The notes under the pieces were generated by a model, which had not been told where the DNA came from, searched no databases, and worked only from the letters and a program-made list of their open reading frames with translations. The position numbers and the translations under genes are program-made. A stretch of 64,000 bases of DNA from Diplocarpon mali. Lineage: Eukaryota > Ascomycota > Leotiomycetes > Helotiales > Drepanopezizaceae. Positions 35,301 through 47,062 of this stretch are shown here, in pieces (position 1 is the first letter of the stretch; each line of letters begins with the position of its first letter). Where the stretch lies: contig JAENRP010000227.1 in assembly GCA_024741835.1 (NCBI GenBank), positions 1 to 64,000 of the forward strand, given 5' to 3'.

Positions 35301-35491
35301 ATCCTCGGGCCGGAGAGGGATCGGATGCAAGGGAATTCAAGGACTTGGCCCTGCTACAAGGACCAGCGCAGGCCGCGAAGAATACGACAACGACTCCTGC
35401 TGGGGCGCCCGCGGCGCATAAATCGAAGTCTAGTTTAGGGAAGTTTGGACGTTTGGGAGGTGCGGTTTCTGGCACGCGGCCCAAGAGATGA
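32318..35491 (+). CDS. VAC14: Vac14, scaffold of the PI(3,5)P2 kinase complex
   Basis: Eight exons: 32318-32385, 32454-32616, 32673-32840, 32900-33560, 33610-34517, 34563-34681, 34730-34809 and 34863-35491, giving 931 aa. The start [20 protein letters not shown] and the HEAT repeats ([40 protein letters not shown]) are typical of Vac14. A conserved mid-region reads [20 protein letters not shown], and the C-terminal Fig4-binding domain holds [20 protein letters not shown] and [20 protein letters not shown]. Two acidic or Pro-rich linkers (about 330-370 and 430-520) interrupt it. Vac14 assembles Fab1 kinase and Fig4 phosphatase at vacuolar membranes. The stop lies only 65 bp from the HAUS1 stop on the other strand. 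Confidence 0.92.
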
Positions 35492-35556
35492 CGAGCAGGT
35501 TACGGATACTACTGCGGTGCTTTACATACGACACATCTTTGAGGTGAATAAATCCA

Positions 35557-36441
35557 TCATGATCTGGTCTTCGTAGGGCTTTCCCTTTCCACGAGACCTT
35601 CGAACATGCTATCCCTCTGAAGTGTCAGATCTCGTAGTTCAATCCTCAGACTCTCTAATTCCAGTCTTGCCAAGTCCGTATCCTGTGGCAAGCCGTGATA
35701 ACTCTTGACCTGCGCCTCTAATCCCTTCACAGTCGCCATCAGAGCCTTGAACTTTTCCTCCTCCATCTTCACATCCTGAATAGTAATCTTTGTCCTGGCA
35801 CCCGCTGACAACGAAGCCACACGGTCTTTCAGCTCCGGGAGTTTCGACGAGAGAGCCTTTGCCCTCCTCTGGTAATCAATTGTCTGCTTCGTCAAGTCGG
35901 CAGGTGGCTGGTACGAATCCCCTTGCAGATCTTTGATGAGCGTATTGATACTCGCAAGCTCACGGTTCAAGTACGCCTCGAGGATTGAGATGCGCTCACT
36001 AGCCTGATCGAGGTCATACAACGCTACTTGGAGATCAAGCGTACTCCTCCCAAGCCTCTCGATCGAAGGGAGTGGCTGATTGAGAGCCACGCTCGACGTA
36101 GCGAGGGCCTCGAGACTCGTCTGCCCCTCGCGTGTCAGGGAGTCCTCGAGCGAGTTCACCAGTTCGGAGTGTGGATCCCCCTCTTCCTTTGCAAGGAGAT
36201 CCTGCAGTGCTTTGGCTTCGACTCTCGCCATGAGATCGCGCTCCTCGTCAGCGCTGTCGTTGAGGGCTGCAAGGGCCAGCAGTGCCTTCAAGGTGTCGTT
36301 GTTGCGCTCGAACGACGGCGGATTTTTGCCGTTGAATTTGGCAGAGAGCCAGCTATCGACATAGTTCCAGTCTTTGGCTGCGGCCAGCTGCTGCCGGGCT
36401 ACTGACGGCGAGAATATTGCGGACGGCGAGAGGTGCGCCAT
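35557..36441 (-). CDS. HAUS augmin-like complex subunit 1
   Basis: A single exon of 294 aa starts at ATG 36441. The N-terminus (SPSAIFSPSVARQQLAAAKD, then WNYVDSWLSAKF) followed by PPSFERNNDTLKALLALAAL matches the fungal HAUS1 pattern. The rest is predicted almost entirely helical/coiled coil (RISILEAYLNRELASINTLI; RRAKALSSKLPELKDRVASL). Augmin binds spindle microtubules and recruits gamma-tubulin for branching nucleation. It is retained in many Pezizomycotina but absent from yeasts. The assignment rests on the N-terminal pattern and length, since coiled coils alone are not diagnostic. Confidence 0.72.
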   Translation of the reverse strand: MAHLSPSAIFSPSVARQQLAAAKDWNYVDSWLSAKFNGKNPPSFERNNDTLKALLALAALNDSADEERDLMARVEAKALQDLLAKEEGDPHSELVNSLEDSLTREGQTSLEALATSSVALNQPLPSIERLGRSTLDLQVALYDLDQASERISILEAYLNRELASINTLIKDLQGDSYQPPADLTKQTIDYQRRAKALSSKLPELKDRVASLSAGARTKITIQDVKMEEEKFKALMATVKGLEAQVKSYHGLPQDTDLARLELESLRIELRDLTLQRDSMFEGLVERESPTKTRS

Positions 36442-36796
36442 CTGTTGTGGGTGGCTACCGGGATTTCGTCCTGCTTGCTCGATGTCAGTCGGATCCCGAA
36501 TCTTATTTTTAGATCCAGGTCAGCCTCATCGCCTCTGGCATCTGGACGTGCTGGGATCGCCCCGCCCCGCTAAAGCGTGGATGTGTTTGATAAAGTACAG
36601 ATACCGTACCTTGCGGACAGGACCCAGTTGGACACTTGTTCAAATGTGAGGCCTCAGGACACTTTGGCTCCATTCCTTTGGCAACTTTCATCCTCACTTC
36701 CACTTAACCACCGTCTCGTACATTCATTCTTTACCCAAACCCATTGGCTTGGGAGCCTTCCCATTCTCACCCATTCTGAGATCATACAGAGCAAAC
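36442..36796. promoter_or_regulatory. divergent promoter region HAUS1 / ER DnaJ gene
   Basis: 355 bp between divergent ATGs. No specific motif, including a clear UPR element, could be assigned by eye, although an ER co-chaperone gene would be expected to respond to ER stress. Confidence 0.5.
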
Positions 36797-38402
36797 ATGA
36801 TTGTCAACCTGTCGACTCTGGCGCTTGCCACTCTCCTGTCCTCCAGCTCCGTGTTCGCTATTTCGTCCTCGGAGATCCCCTCTGATACCCCGATTTCCTC
36901 CCTCCTTGCCACTGCAAACGAGCATCTGGCGAAGGGCGAAACCAACGATGCTCTGACCTACTACGATGTCGCTATTTCTCGCGATCCCCAGAACTACCTC
37001 ACGTATTTCAAGCGCGGTGCGACGTATCTCTCCCTCGGCCGCACCACCCAGGCAACCTCCGACTTCGACAAAGTCCTCTCAATCAAGCCCGGTTTCGAGG
37101 GTGCGTTGTTGCAACGTGCGAGAATCCGAGCCAGGAGCGGCGAGTGGGAGGCGGCGGAGAGAGACTACCAGTCGCACGGTGCCTCCGGCGAGGATCTGTC
37201 CGCATTGGAGGAGGCCAAGGGCGCAGCTTCTTTGGCAACTACCGCTGAGAAGGCAGGCGACTGGGAGGAATGCATCAATCAATCCGGGGTCGCGATCATG
37301 ATCGCGAGCAAGGTGCTTTCCCTGCGGCAGACCAGAGCGCACTGTCGCTTTGAGCGTGGAGAAGTGATGGAGGGGATGAGTGACTTGAAGCATATCCTTC
37401 AGATGCAGCCGGGCCTGACGGAACCACACATGAGAATTGCAGCCATCACGATATATGCGCTCGCGGACCTGGAACACGGGCTAGATCAGTTAAGGAAGTG
37501 CTTGCATTCCGACCCCGATTCGAAGGAGTGCAAGAAGCTGTACAGAAGAGGGAAGACGCTGGACAAGCAAGTGACGCAAATAAACAAACATTTCGAGAAG
37601 AAGCAATACGCCAGCGCTCTCAAGTTGCTGTTACCCGCCGGTGACGATGTGGGGTTGGTTCAGGAGATCAAGGACGAAGTGCAGGAGTTCCGGAAAGTGG
37701 GTACGATCCCAGAGCATGCTCCTAATAACTTGTACCACGGGATGCTTGAGATGGTTTGCGAAGCTTATCATGAGGTATGTGCCCTTCGGAGCCCCCAGAG
37801 GATCACTTCATCGCTAAATACTGCAGTTGAAAAATACCAAGAAATCCGCCACATGGTGTGATGAAGTGATGAGCATAAACGAGAACTCCCTCTACGGTCT
37901 ACTCAACAAGGCACGCAGATCTATGGAAGCTGAGAATTACGACGCCGCCATCTCGGCACTCAAACAAGCCAAGGAGCACCACCCAGGAGCCCAACAAGTG
38001 AACCGACTACTACAAAATGCACAGATAGAGCTGAAGCGAAGCAAGACCAAAGACTACTACAAAGTCCTCGGCGTCCCACGAGATTCTGACGAGCTGCAAA
38101 TTAAATCCGCATACAGAAAGATGATCAAGGTCCACCACCCAGACAAGGCTCATAAGAACGGCGTCTCGAAGGAGGATGCTGAGAAGAAGATGGCCTCGAT
38201 CAACGAGGCATACGAGGTCCTCAGCAACCCTGAGTTGAGACAAAGATACGACCAGGGAGATGATCCGAATGACCACGAGCAACAAGGACAGCACTCGTTC
38301 CGTGGCAATCCTTTTGGTGGCCATGGTGGAGGCGGTGGTCATCACTTCGAGTTCAAGCAGCAGTTCGGAGGTGGGTTCCCGGGCGGATTCCCTTTCGGAT
38401 AA
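36797..38402 (+). CDS. ER-lumenal TPR-DnaJ co-chaperone (P58IPK/DNAJC3 type)
   Basis: Exons 36797-37774 and 37827-38402 give 517 aa. The ATG at 36797 begins a signal peptide ([20 protein letters not shown]); upstream codons in frame have no ATG. Nine or so TPR units fill residues 30-390 (for example [40 protein letters not shown]). A J domain follows at about 400-465 ([20 protein letters not shown]) with the HPD motif near residue 430 (VHHPDKAHK), then a short Gly/Phe-rich tail ending [11 protein letters not shown]. This is the DNAJC3/P58IPK architecture, which delivers unfolded clients to BiP. No KDEL-like retrieval signal is seen. Confidence 0.92.
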
Positions 38403-38882
38403 GAGGTGTGTGCTGTATAGCATTGGGATAGGGCGTTGGATTTGGTTGTTCATGGGAGTTTCCAGTTGATAGCGAGCAACTAGGCATTTAATCACGCATA
38501 TCTACATGATGACTGTTCAGCGAATTCAAAGTATCTGCACAAAATCCGAGGGACTAATCAGTAAGTGAGACCGGAGTGAAATTATGTAGAGATGCATGAT
38601 CTCCACTGCTGGGCGTGCACCGGGTATTGACTTCCACTCCGATCCGTGCCCGGCGATCGTATCAACACTCTAATATACATTGAAGTTTCAAGAGACTCAA
38701 TGCTTTTCTTGCTGGCAGATGGCTCAACGCAAATCTGCTAAGGCTTGACATTGTCATGTATGCGATAGCATAGCTTTCACTCCCTGGCCAAATAACTCCA
38801 TCCGTAAACGCCACCCGCCCGCCCGTCCATGCCATGCCATGCAAGTTCGTCAAAGCCGTAATCTCAAGAACTAACCAGCAAG
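38403..38882. other. convergent intergenic stretch
   Basis: 480 bp between the DnaJ gene and eIF3k stops; no gene seen. Confidence 0.5.
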
Positions 38883-39846
38883 TCAAGCAGGTTGCTCGTA
38901 AGCTCTTCTGATCACCCTCGAGAACTGCTCCATCTTCACATTCTCCCGCACAACGGTACTCTTCGCCTCATTCTCCTTGTTCAACGGAACTTTTATGACG
39001 CCGTTCTCAATTTCCCAGCCGCAAGTGCCGTTGATGAACTTCTCGAACCCTTCGCCCTGCATGCCCAGCCACGATTCGAGGACCGGTCTCTCGACCTCCC
39101 TCACGGCTTGGGAGATGTTGAGCGCGATGCGGATGCGTATCAATTCCTCAAAACCGGCGACGTCGGCAATTAGGTCGGCGTAGAGGTCATCGCTGTCGAG
39201 GGTGCTCCAGAAAAGGGCATACGAAGCTTGGCCGAGCAGGTTGTTAAGGACGTTGAGCTTTTGCACGGCTTCAGAGAGGGGGGCATCGCCGGCCGCCGGC
39301 AGGGCGGAGGAGGCAGAGATGGGTGTCAGGATGTGTGGTGGGAGGAGGTGCAGAGCGAGCGAGAAGTCGGGGGAGGGGAAGACGGTGAGGGCTTTGACGA
39401 GGATGTTGGTAATAGTCTCGTCTTTGGTGAGGTGCGGGTTGAACTGATATCTGCGCACGTACAACAGTTAGCTGACTGCAGAGTTGGGTGAATTGGTTTT
39501 TGAGAGGAGAGTGAGGGTGTGTCTTTTCAGATAGAGCTAATAATGAGCTTCAGGGGCTGGAGGGATTCATTCTCCATGCCATCAGGTAATAGGAAACGTT
39601 GAAAAAACGATCATCACGTTGACACAGGTACACAGAGTACCTGAGGAGATTGCGCATGGTAAAGAGGTATACGTACAGCTTCAACAGAGCCAGATTCGCA
39701 AAGCAGTCCACAAACTTGCCCTCGCATTGCTGCAGAACGTATTCTTGGAAGATGGCGGTTGTCTCGGGGTTATACCTGTCAAGACCGTTAAGAATCGCGT
39801 CGATGTGCTCTGGCCGGTCTGGCGCGTAATCGAAAGGGATGCCCAT
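38883..39846 (-). CDS. translation initiation factor eIF3 subunit K
   Basis: Minus-strand exons 39846-39677 and 39450-38883 give 245 aa. Exon 1 ([20 protein letters not shown]) ends in ANLALLKL; splicing over a 226-nt intron (donor GTACGT, acceptor GCGCAG) restores LALLKLYQFNPHL, the family junction. It continues [20 protein letters not shown] and has the C-terminal PCI/winged-helix part (ETITNILV...; [20 protein letters not shown]). eIF3k is a non-essential peripheral eIF3 subunit that pairs with eIF3l and is absent from S. cerevisiae. The intron is long for this window but its ends and the joined reading are convincing. Confidence 0.9.
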
Positions 39847-40571
39847 CTTCGCGGCTGCGTTATAATTGAGATTGTGAATGGAATGATGAAGTCGGTAAGC
39901 TCGTTTGACAGCATTGTGGTGGGCTGCTCTTTAGCGAGGGACGAGTCACGTGGTAGGTAGTACTTCTTCCGTGGGTACCTGAGACCTCTTAAAGGGAACA
40001 TTCTTGAAGCTAGGGTGACATTAGGTATAGCATATTTGCGGTCAACTCGATCTAGATTTTCAGGCAAGTTTTGGTATGCTTTGTGAATCAACCAGGAGAA
40101 CCTAGGCAACTAAGAATACAATGCACACAGCCTGAACATAACACTAAAGTTTTATGGAGTTGATCAAGATGGCCTATTCACCTATTGGCTTGAATATTAC
40201 ATTTACAGAGCGGGATCCCACAGAGAGCTTTCACTCAATTCCAGCCTCCAATTGACGGACAGGACGCCTTCTTGTGCAATCCTTATATTACATAGTTGAC
40301 AACATCTCGGCCAAAATATCCCAAGATTTTCGATTTCCAATGTCCAAGCTTGCCTGCGGGGTTACCTACAGCATGACTTGTGACTCTCTCCTAACACCAG
40401 ATAATACCAGTCAAGTATCACACTTAACTCAATATTCACGCATGTAGTTCGAACCCATACTGTTCCCCCAACAGAAACGGGTGTACATCATGCACACATT
40501 CGCAACAAATATCATCATTGCCTGTCGCATATTTCCTGGGATTCATAACCTGTTCGGCCGCGGCTCATCTG
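39847..40571. other. intergenic stretch, no gene recognised
   Basis: 725 bp holding the eIF3k promoter and the UTP22 3' flank. A GTTCGAACCC sequence at about 40447 resembles a tRNA B box but no acceptor, D-arm or A box accompanies it. Confidence 0.5.
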
Positions 40572-43500
40572 TCATCTGTTTGCCTCGACCCGGGAGACTA
40601 TATCCCCGCCAAGTCTCGCAATTTCTGCCAGAATTGCATTCTTGTCTATCACAACGTTCTCACCCTGATCCGCTCCTGCAGGCTTCGTCGCATAGGAAGA
40701 ATTGACCTTGAACGATCTGGCTGGGACATGCTGGGGATTCCAAAGGCCCCCTATCTTTGAGCCCGTCGCAGATCCGTAGAAGAAGACGATAGTGTTTGCG
40801 TACAGTTGCTGCAGCTCTTCAAGAAACAAAGCAACTGGCTGGTATCCAATCACTTCCACGTTGACATCCGCCTGCACCTCTAGATTCTTAAACTTAGGTT
40901 TGCTGGCCTCTTTCTGCCGTTCCTTCCCGGTAAACTTTGGTGAGATGTGAATTATAAAGTCGTAGTCGGTTATCGAGGCGGAGAATAGAGATTTCGGCTC
41001 TAGGTCGATATCTTTGTCCTTGACCAGCTTACAAGCAGACCGAGCCAATGCCGTCATCCGAGCAGCAACCATCTTCGAAGGGCCCTTGTCTGTGAAACCT
41101 GTTCCGGTAAGGTCATGGTTTGAGGCCGCAAGCATTACTGTGCGGCTCATGCTGGGATCGATCTTCCTCCAGGCCTCCAGTCTAGTATTAATTGCATCAA
41201 CTTCCTGGGCGGTCATTGTGCCTGTAAAGTCTACGATTAGTGGCGTTAAGCGCCAGTCCCATCTGGAGACGAATAGAAGGGTCCTCAAAAATCCAGTCAT
41301 GACCGACGAAGGGGCTTGCCACGGGAAAGGTTGTAAAAAGGTTCGGGCAACGAGAAGCTCAATGAGTTCTTCGCTGATGTGTCCCATGAGCATGTGACGC
41401 TCAAACCACATCTTCGTAATCCGGATCGTTGGTGATAGTAATGGGAAACGAGTGCAGTGAGTCGAGATGGACTGTGTATGTACCGGAAGTTGTTTGAAGT
41501 TCTTTTTGTAGATCGATAACGCGGAGACAGCTGCTTCTCGATCGCGTTGGTCGCTTGACTTGTCTTTGATCTGGCGCTCAAGAAGAATTTGCTCTCTTTC
41601 GTTGTGGATACGGAGGCGGAACACAACTCCCGAGGCATAAACGACATCCAGGAAGGCGCAATTCCGGAAAGGCTCATCCGCATTCTCCAAGCCAACCCGC
41701 GTGGAAATGCTGCTGTCTGCCTCCTCTAACAAAGTTCCAATCTTCAGAAGAAAGGCAATTTTGGTTCTTTGAATCGCAACAATGTCATCAGGCCACCTCC
41801 CAGATCCCTCAAAGAGAATCAAAACGTCTGCCGGTGTTCTCATAGGTTGTCTGGAGCTGAATACCGGCAATTCAACAGAGGAGTACCTAAGCTGGGGACT
41901 AACAGCTGAAAGCTGTCTCAGTTGCAACGGCAACCCTTCAAGATCTCTGATCTGATTCTCGAAAAAATTGTACGCCTTCCGAAGGCCATCGAAATGTTTA
42001 GTATTAGTTGCCAATCCTGGAAGAATCTTGTCAAAGCCTTCACCAACAAAGCTGATGCTTGTATAGGATTCGTCACTGAAGTGACGCTTGATCAAATAGT
42101 TGACAATTTCCTGAAAAATACTATGGGCGGAGCCTGGCGACCAGATCAGACTCTCGAGAATACTGCCATCCTTGAATCGTCGCAGCTCTGCTTTCTCACC
42201 CCAGAACTTTTGAAATTTAGCGGCCTTCTTTTTCTGATCTGCTGCCGGTCCATGGTCAACCAGACGATCGATACTGGCTGGATCGAAGACTACGGAAACC
42301 AATAATGACTGATTATTTTTAACAGGATGAGTTGTCCTCAAGGACCAAGAAGCCGATTCTTCTTCTCGAACATGTATAAGCCCAACACGGTCCATCAAAC
42401 CTTCGCGCAACACGTCGAAGAGCTTGTTACTGAATCTTCGGTACCCGGAAATATGGTCACAGGAGTTTGGGTCAGAAGGCTGGCAAGGGAAGGAGATTTT
42501 GAAGGTTGAATCAAATCTCTGTAGGGTTTGACAGGCCCTGATGATAAAAATTGGTTCGAATTGGTCGAACGCCGAGTCGTTGAGCATGGCTAAGGATATC
42601 CTGGCCTCGTGGCAGAGTAGTTGGTATGACCAGGGAGCCATCTTGTAAAGTATATTCAGCCCCCGTTGACCATCGTAGAGTATTGGAAAACTCGACTCCG
42701 AGAAAGTAGTATTCTCTGCTTCGAGAATGACTGGCTTGGCAGCTAGATCACTAGAGGCAAAGAATTGCAGAACTGCCTTGAACATCTGATAACTGCTGTA
42801 ACCTGGAGAGATCACGCTGTGGCCCTTTGGACCGCCCCCGCCTAAGAGGAGAGCCGTAGTAGCAGCCCATTCAAAATGACCGAAACCTCCCTTGGAGACA
42901 TCGCCGCCGAAGCCTCGTTGTCTAAGCCAGATTCTGCCAAGAATGCATGCCTCTTTAAAGCCAGGGGCGGATTTAACTGAGGAATGGAGTAGCTTCAAAA
43001 AGGGTTCGAAGCTGCAGTCAGACAAGAGCGATGCATTGTAGAAGGGTGTTGGTAGCAAAGCAGCTGCTTCATGTTCCGGTAAATTCTTTGGCCGGACAGC
43101 GTTTTTGTCTGGCAGCAGTTTGGACTTGCTGAAGAAAGAAGGTGGTGCTGCAGGGATAATGTGGATTTGATATTTCAACGCTGACTTTGAATTGCATGCT
43201 GTACTTGGTTAATCACGGAAATGGCTATCGAGAATGCAAACTTCTTACCAGGTTTGGGTATTGCCACTAAGACGGGATGAAGACTGTTGCCATTGAAATA
43301 CTGAAAGGAGAGAGTTAATTCCTGCTGTAGGGTATCATCGAGTCCGGCCGCTATGCATGCCAGGTAATATGCTCTCTTATAAAAATATCGGTAGTTGAGA
43401 TAGTCCTTTTTTTGGAAAATTGAAGCCGGCATGACAACTATCATGTCAATGGACACCAGACCTTCAGATTTGATAATAGTTCTTGAAACATAGCTCCCAA

Positions 43501-44042
43501 CGACATTTATGTTTAAAGGTTTCTCATATGCGAGCTTATATGCAGCATTGTTGTCTGGCTTTGGGTTGGGGAATGGTATAGTGATCTTGTGAGACTTGTG
43601 TAAGACCATTACAGCTTCTTGAATCTACAATGATACGGTCAACATGGTAAAACCCGAACAAAACCCTTCGATGTCAGCTCACATTAGCAGCTTCCCGATT
43701 CCCGATTTCCTCAATTGATCCTTTGAGTTTGCGCAGCAGGTCGTCCGCCCCATTCAATCGTTTCTCGTAGTTTGGCTGTACCTCAGCTAGCATTTCATCA
43801 ACTTGCAGCTTGAAAAGACTGGATTTATAAAATCCACCTGCATATACAGCGGAGTCATCATCGTCTCTCATACACTTTTTTTTTGACGGCATTTGTGCTC
43901 GAATTTGCGGCTGAGGCGTGAATTTGGTAACAGGGAGGCGTCCGTCATCACCATCAGAGCTATATGAAGCATCTGAGCTCACAGAAGGCGAGCTTTGCTC
44001 TCCGCTGTCCAGCTTGCGCCGCTTGATTTGAATTGGTGACAT
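40572..44042 (-). CDS. UTP22: U3 snoRNP / SSU processome protein Utp22 (Nrap)
   Basis: Minus-strand exons 44042-43683, 43624-43249 and 43198-40572 give 1120 aa, close to yeast Utp22. Exon 1 has a basic/acidic nuclear N-terminus and the conserved YKSSLFKLQVDEMLAEVQPN. Exon 2 carries PDNNAAYKLAYEKPLNINVV followed by GSYVSRTIIKSE and VSIDMIVVMPASIFQKKDYL. Exon 3 has IIPAAPPSFFSKSKLLPDKN, FSFSSY-like PGYSSYQMFKAVLQFF, FWGEKAELRRFKDGSILESL, and FERHMLMGHISEELIELLVA, all Nrap-domain landmarks. Utp22 belongs to the UTP-C module with Rrp7 and CK2 in early 18S pre-rRNA processing. The nucleotidyltransferase-like fold lacks clear catalytic residues, as in the family. It is divergent from STR2 with a 261-bp spacer. 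Confidence 0.93.
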
Positions 44043-44303
44043 GTCGAGGTTTGGTGAGGAACATCGGCCTTCTTCACAAAAAAATAATTACTCGACATCT
44101 TATCTTAGCGTACCATTAGTGCGTGGCGCCTCACCCCCACCCGTCTTAGTCAACTATCAACATGTGGGGTGGCGTTATCACCGGTAGCGGACTGACCATA
44201 TACAGAAGCGCAGGTTTTGTTTTCCAAGAAACAACCCAAATTACCATCATCAATTGATTATTGGAGCTGACTCGGAACGGTCCTCGTCGCTCCTTTGTCC
44301 AAA
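44043..44303. promoter_or_regulatory. compact bidirectional promoter UTP22 / STR2
   Basis: 261 bp between divergent ATGs. GATA-core sequences (TTATC) are visible near 44100 and 44175, and a C-rich tract CACCCCCACCC lies near 44132-44143. These are candidate activator sites only; no experimental motif is implied. Confidence 0.55.
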
Positions 44304-46261
44304 ATGTCAGTCATTGAACTTGGAGAATCAGTCCCGGCGCTCACGCCTCATGTAAGTGGGATCTTGCATCGTTTCTCGGTTTCTCTCCAAAAATTTATGA
44401 CTCAGTTCTAACTCACTGTTCTGTTAGGCAACCAGCGTTTCCCTCCCAACATGGAAGGATAATGTTGGGTATGAAGAGGGAAATGAATGGATTTTGAGCA
44501 AACTGAAGACTGGCTATCCAAGGTATGATTGGAAGTTCCTTGAAATTGAAATTGAAGTACATAAGCCACACACGCTGACTTTCTTGACCAAGATTTTTCA
44601 TTCACAAACTTATCGTTGAATTTGCGGGGGATATTGTCAAGAAATGTGGCAGCTCTGGTCAACAGGGAATGCTATTCCCGTCTGGTAGGGCTGCCAGAAG
44701 ATGTGTGGATTTCATGCACTCGAGAGATCCAGAAATCACTGCAGACCAGATAAGTGTCGTTAACCTTGTCCTGGATTTAAGTCGGACTGATTCAGAAATC
44801 CTCAAAAAGGTCTCTCCATGCATCTCGGCAGTTTTGTTCCCCAATCACTTGTTTCCCACTGCAAAACAATATTGGCAACACACTGGTGAGGGTGTCTCCA
44901 GTAGACGTGCTGAATTCTGCCATGGTCTTTTTCAAGATGGGATATTAGTAGAAAGATCTGCTCTTCAGCCCACCACGAATGATTTCGTCAAAGGGCCAAG
45001 GCGATACCAAAAAGGATCCATGGACAAATCGCCACTTAAGGGGTCTCAAAATGGAGCAGCGGTCATAGGTTCCAAGGATATCATCCCGCATGGACTTGCT
45101 GAAAATCGCGAGAGCTATCAGTTCTTGGAGGAGAGATTTGGCCGCAATCTTGATGTGTCATTTGTCAACAACGCCAAGTCGGCAATTAAGCGCCGTATTG
45201 CTGGTTCGTTGATTGGAGAGATAGATTTGGCAACTACTCCAGGTCCAGAGATTGGTTCCAGTAGACGCGGCGTGGTCGATCTCTCGGAGAACGACGTTTA
45301 TCTCTATCCTACCGGGATGAATTCCATATTTTTTGCACATCGTCTGATGTTGGAGGCAAGAGGACCAGCGAAGAGCATTTCATACGGTTTTCCTTACGTT
45401 GATACCCTTAAAATACTAGAGAAATTCGGTCCTGGGTGTATCTTTTATGGTAACGGGGAGCCAGAGGATCTTGACGACCTGGAGACTCGACTCAAGTCAG
45501 GAGAGCGTTATCTTGCACTTTTCTGCGAGTTTCCAGGAAATCCTATGCTAAAGTGTCCTGATCTTCAACGCATTCGGAGGTTGGCCAACGAGTTCGATTT
45601 TGGTGTCATTGTTGACGAGACAATCGGCAACTTCATCAATGTACATGTCCTCCCTTATGCCGATGTTGTCGTCAGCAGTCTGACCAAAATATTTTCCGGA
45701 GAATGCAATGTAATGGGAGGAAGTTTGATATTGAACCCCAGTGGTCGCTACTACCAAGCATTGAAGAAAGTTGCAGAAGCAGAGTACGAGGACAATTGCT
45801 GGGCTGAAGACTTGATCTTCATGGAGCGCAACAGTCGCCATTTTGTGTCCAGGATCGAGAGAATCAACGAAAATGCCGAGCTCATCTGCGATATTCTCCG
45901 AGCACACCCCCTGGTAGAGAGTGTTTACTATCCAAAGTATAATCGCTCGCGGCCATTTTATGACGCCTGCCGAACACCCACTGGCGGATATGGCGGACTT
46001 CTCTCCTTCACTTTCAAGACAACCAAGCAGGCTATAGCCTTCTACGACCGGATCGAGACTGCGAAGGGGCCGAGTCTAGGAACAAACTTCACACTGGCAT
46101 CGCCTTATGTCATCCTGGCACACTACCTGGAACTCGACTGGGCTTCACAATATGGGGTTCCAGCTGACTTAGTTCGACTTAGCGTGGGTTTGGAGGATGC
46201 GGAGGATCTGAAGTCAAGGTTTGCGGTGGCGTTGAAGGCCGCTGAAGAAGCTTCTTCTTGA
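44304..46261 (+). CDS. STR2: cystathionine gamma-synthase (Str2 type)
   Basis: Exons 44304-44351, 44428-44522 and 44593-46261 give 603 aa. The start [16 protein letters not shown] joins [20 protein letters not shown] and then [15 protein letters not shown], the conserved N-terminus of fungal Str2 proteins. The C-terminal two thirds is a Cys/Met-metabolism PLP fold. Landmarks are [45 protein letters not shown] and the PLP lysine (about Lys 413) in [20 protein letters not shown]. The enzyme makes cystathionine from cysteine and an activated homoserine in reverse transsulfuration toward methionine. The length is near yeast Str2 (639 aa). Introns are 76 and 70 nt. Confidence 0.9.
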
Positions 46262-47062
46262 GCCGAGACATGGTAGGAATCTGGGTAATATATGGCAAGG
46301 TTAATAGAGCACCAAAACCCATGAACAGGCCGAACAAAATGCAAGCGGTGAGTATGAACATGTAGATCGATTATATACGCGTAACTACCCGGACTCTGTA
46401 GCGAAATATAAGAAAGTGCAGATCCAGGAATGCCACAAAGCTTGATAATCGGTGATGTTGTTATGACCAGTTGTGGTCTCAGGCAAAATTAGTCAATCGT
46501 TAGTTGCTGACTTCCGAAGACTCGAAGCGACTCGAGGAAGTTTGACCAGCCAGGAAGCGTGAAGCACGAGAGAAAAAGAAAATGTTCTGAATCCCGGGTC
46601 CAAATAGTTTATTGATAAACACTATGCCCAGGTTGACTTCCATGACTTCTCAAGGTTTGTGATAGGAAAACATCCGATAGGCTAGCAACAGGCAGCTAGG
46701 TGGTTTGCATGTCTTATACACGAAGTAACGTCTACACAGACGTAATTATCCCGATGAGGCTAGCCTGTAGCAAGCTGTACCTACTCAGCGAACACTTCAG
46801 ATATGTGATCGAGTGTACCGAGAATTCAAGAAGCCATTGGTAATTTTAATCGGGCTTTGCGGTGTCTGTATTGGAGAAGCGTGATTGTTCGTGACAAGAC
46901 TGTTTTCTGTTCGGTAAACACTGTAAGTGGTTTCGCCACAACCTTAAATTTAGCGTGGTCTAGTCGCGTCACCCGCTTTGTCTACGCGTAGGCAGCAAAC
47001 AGACTTCGATGTACATTCGAACCCCCTCCTACACGGCGAGCCTCGAATCCACGCCTCCCGGT
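46262..47062. other. intergenic stretch upstream of SMC6
   Basis: About 0.8 kb with the STR2 3' UTR and SMC6 promoter. An in-frame upstream ATG at 47009 would add 18 residues (MYIRTPSYTASLESTPPG) to SMC6. No other gene is seen. Confidence 0.5.

Noticed and set aside
40440..40470. GTTCGAACCC resembling a tRNA B box
   Set aside because: The flanking bases do not form a T-stem and no A box, D-arm or acceptor stem lies upstream.
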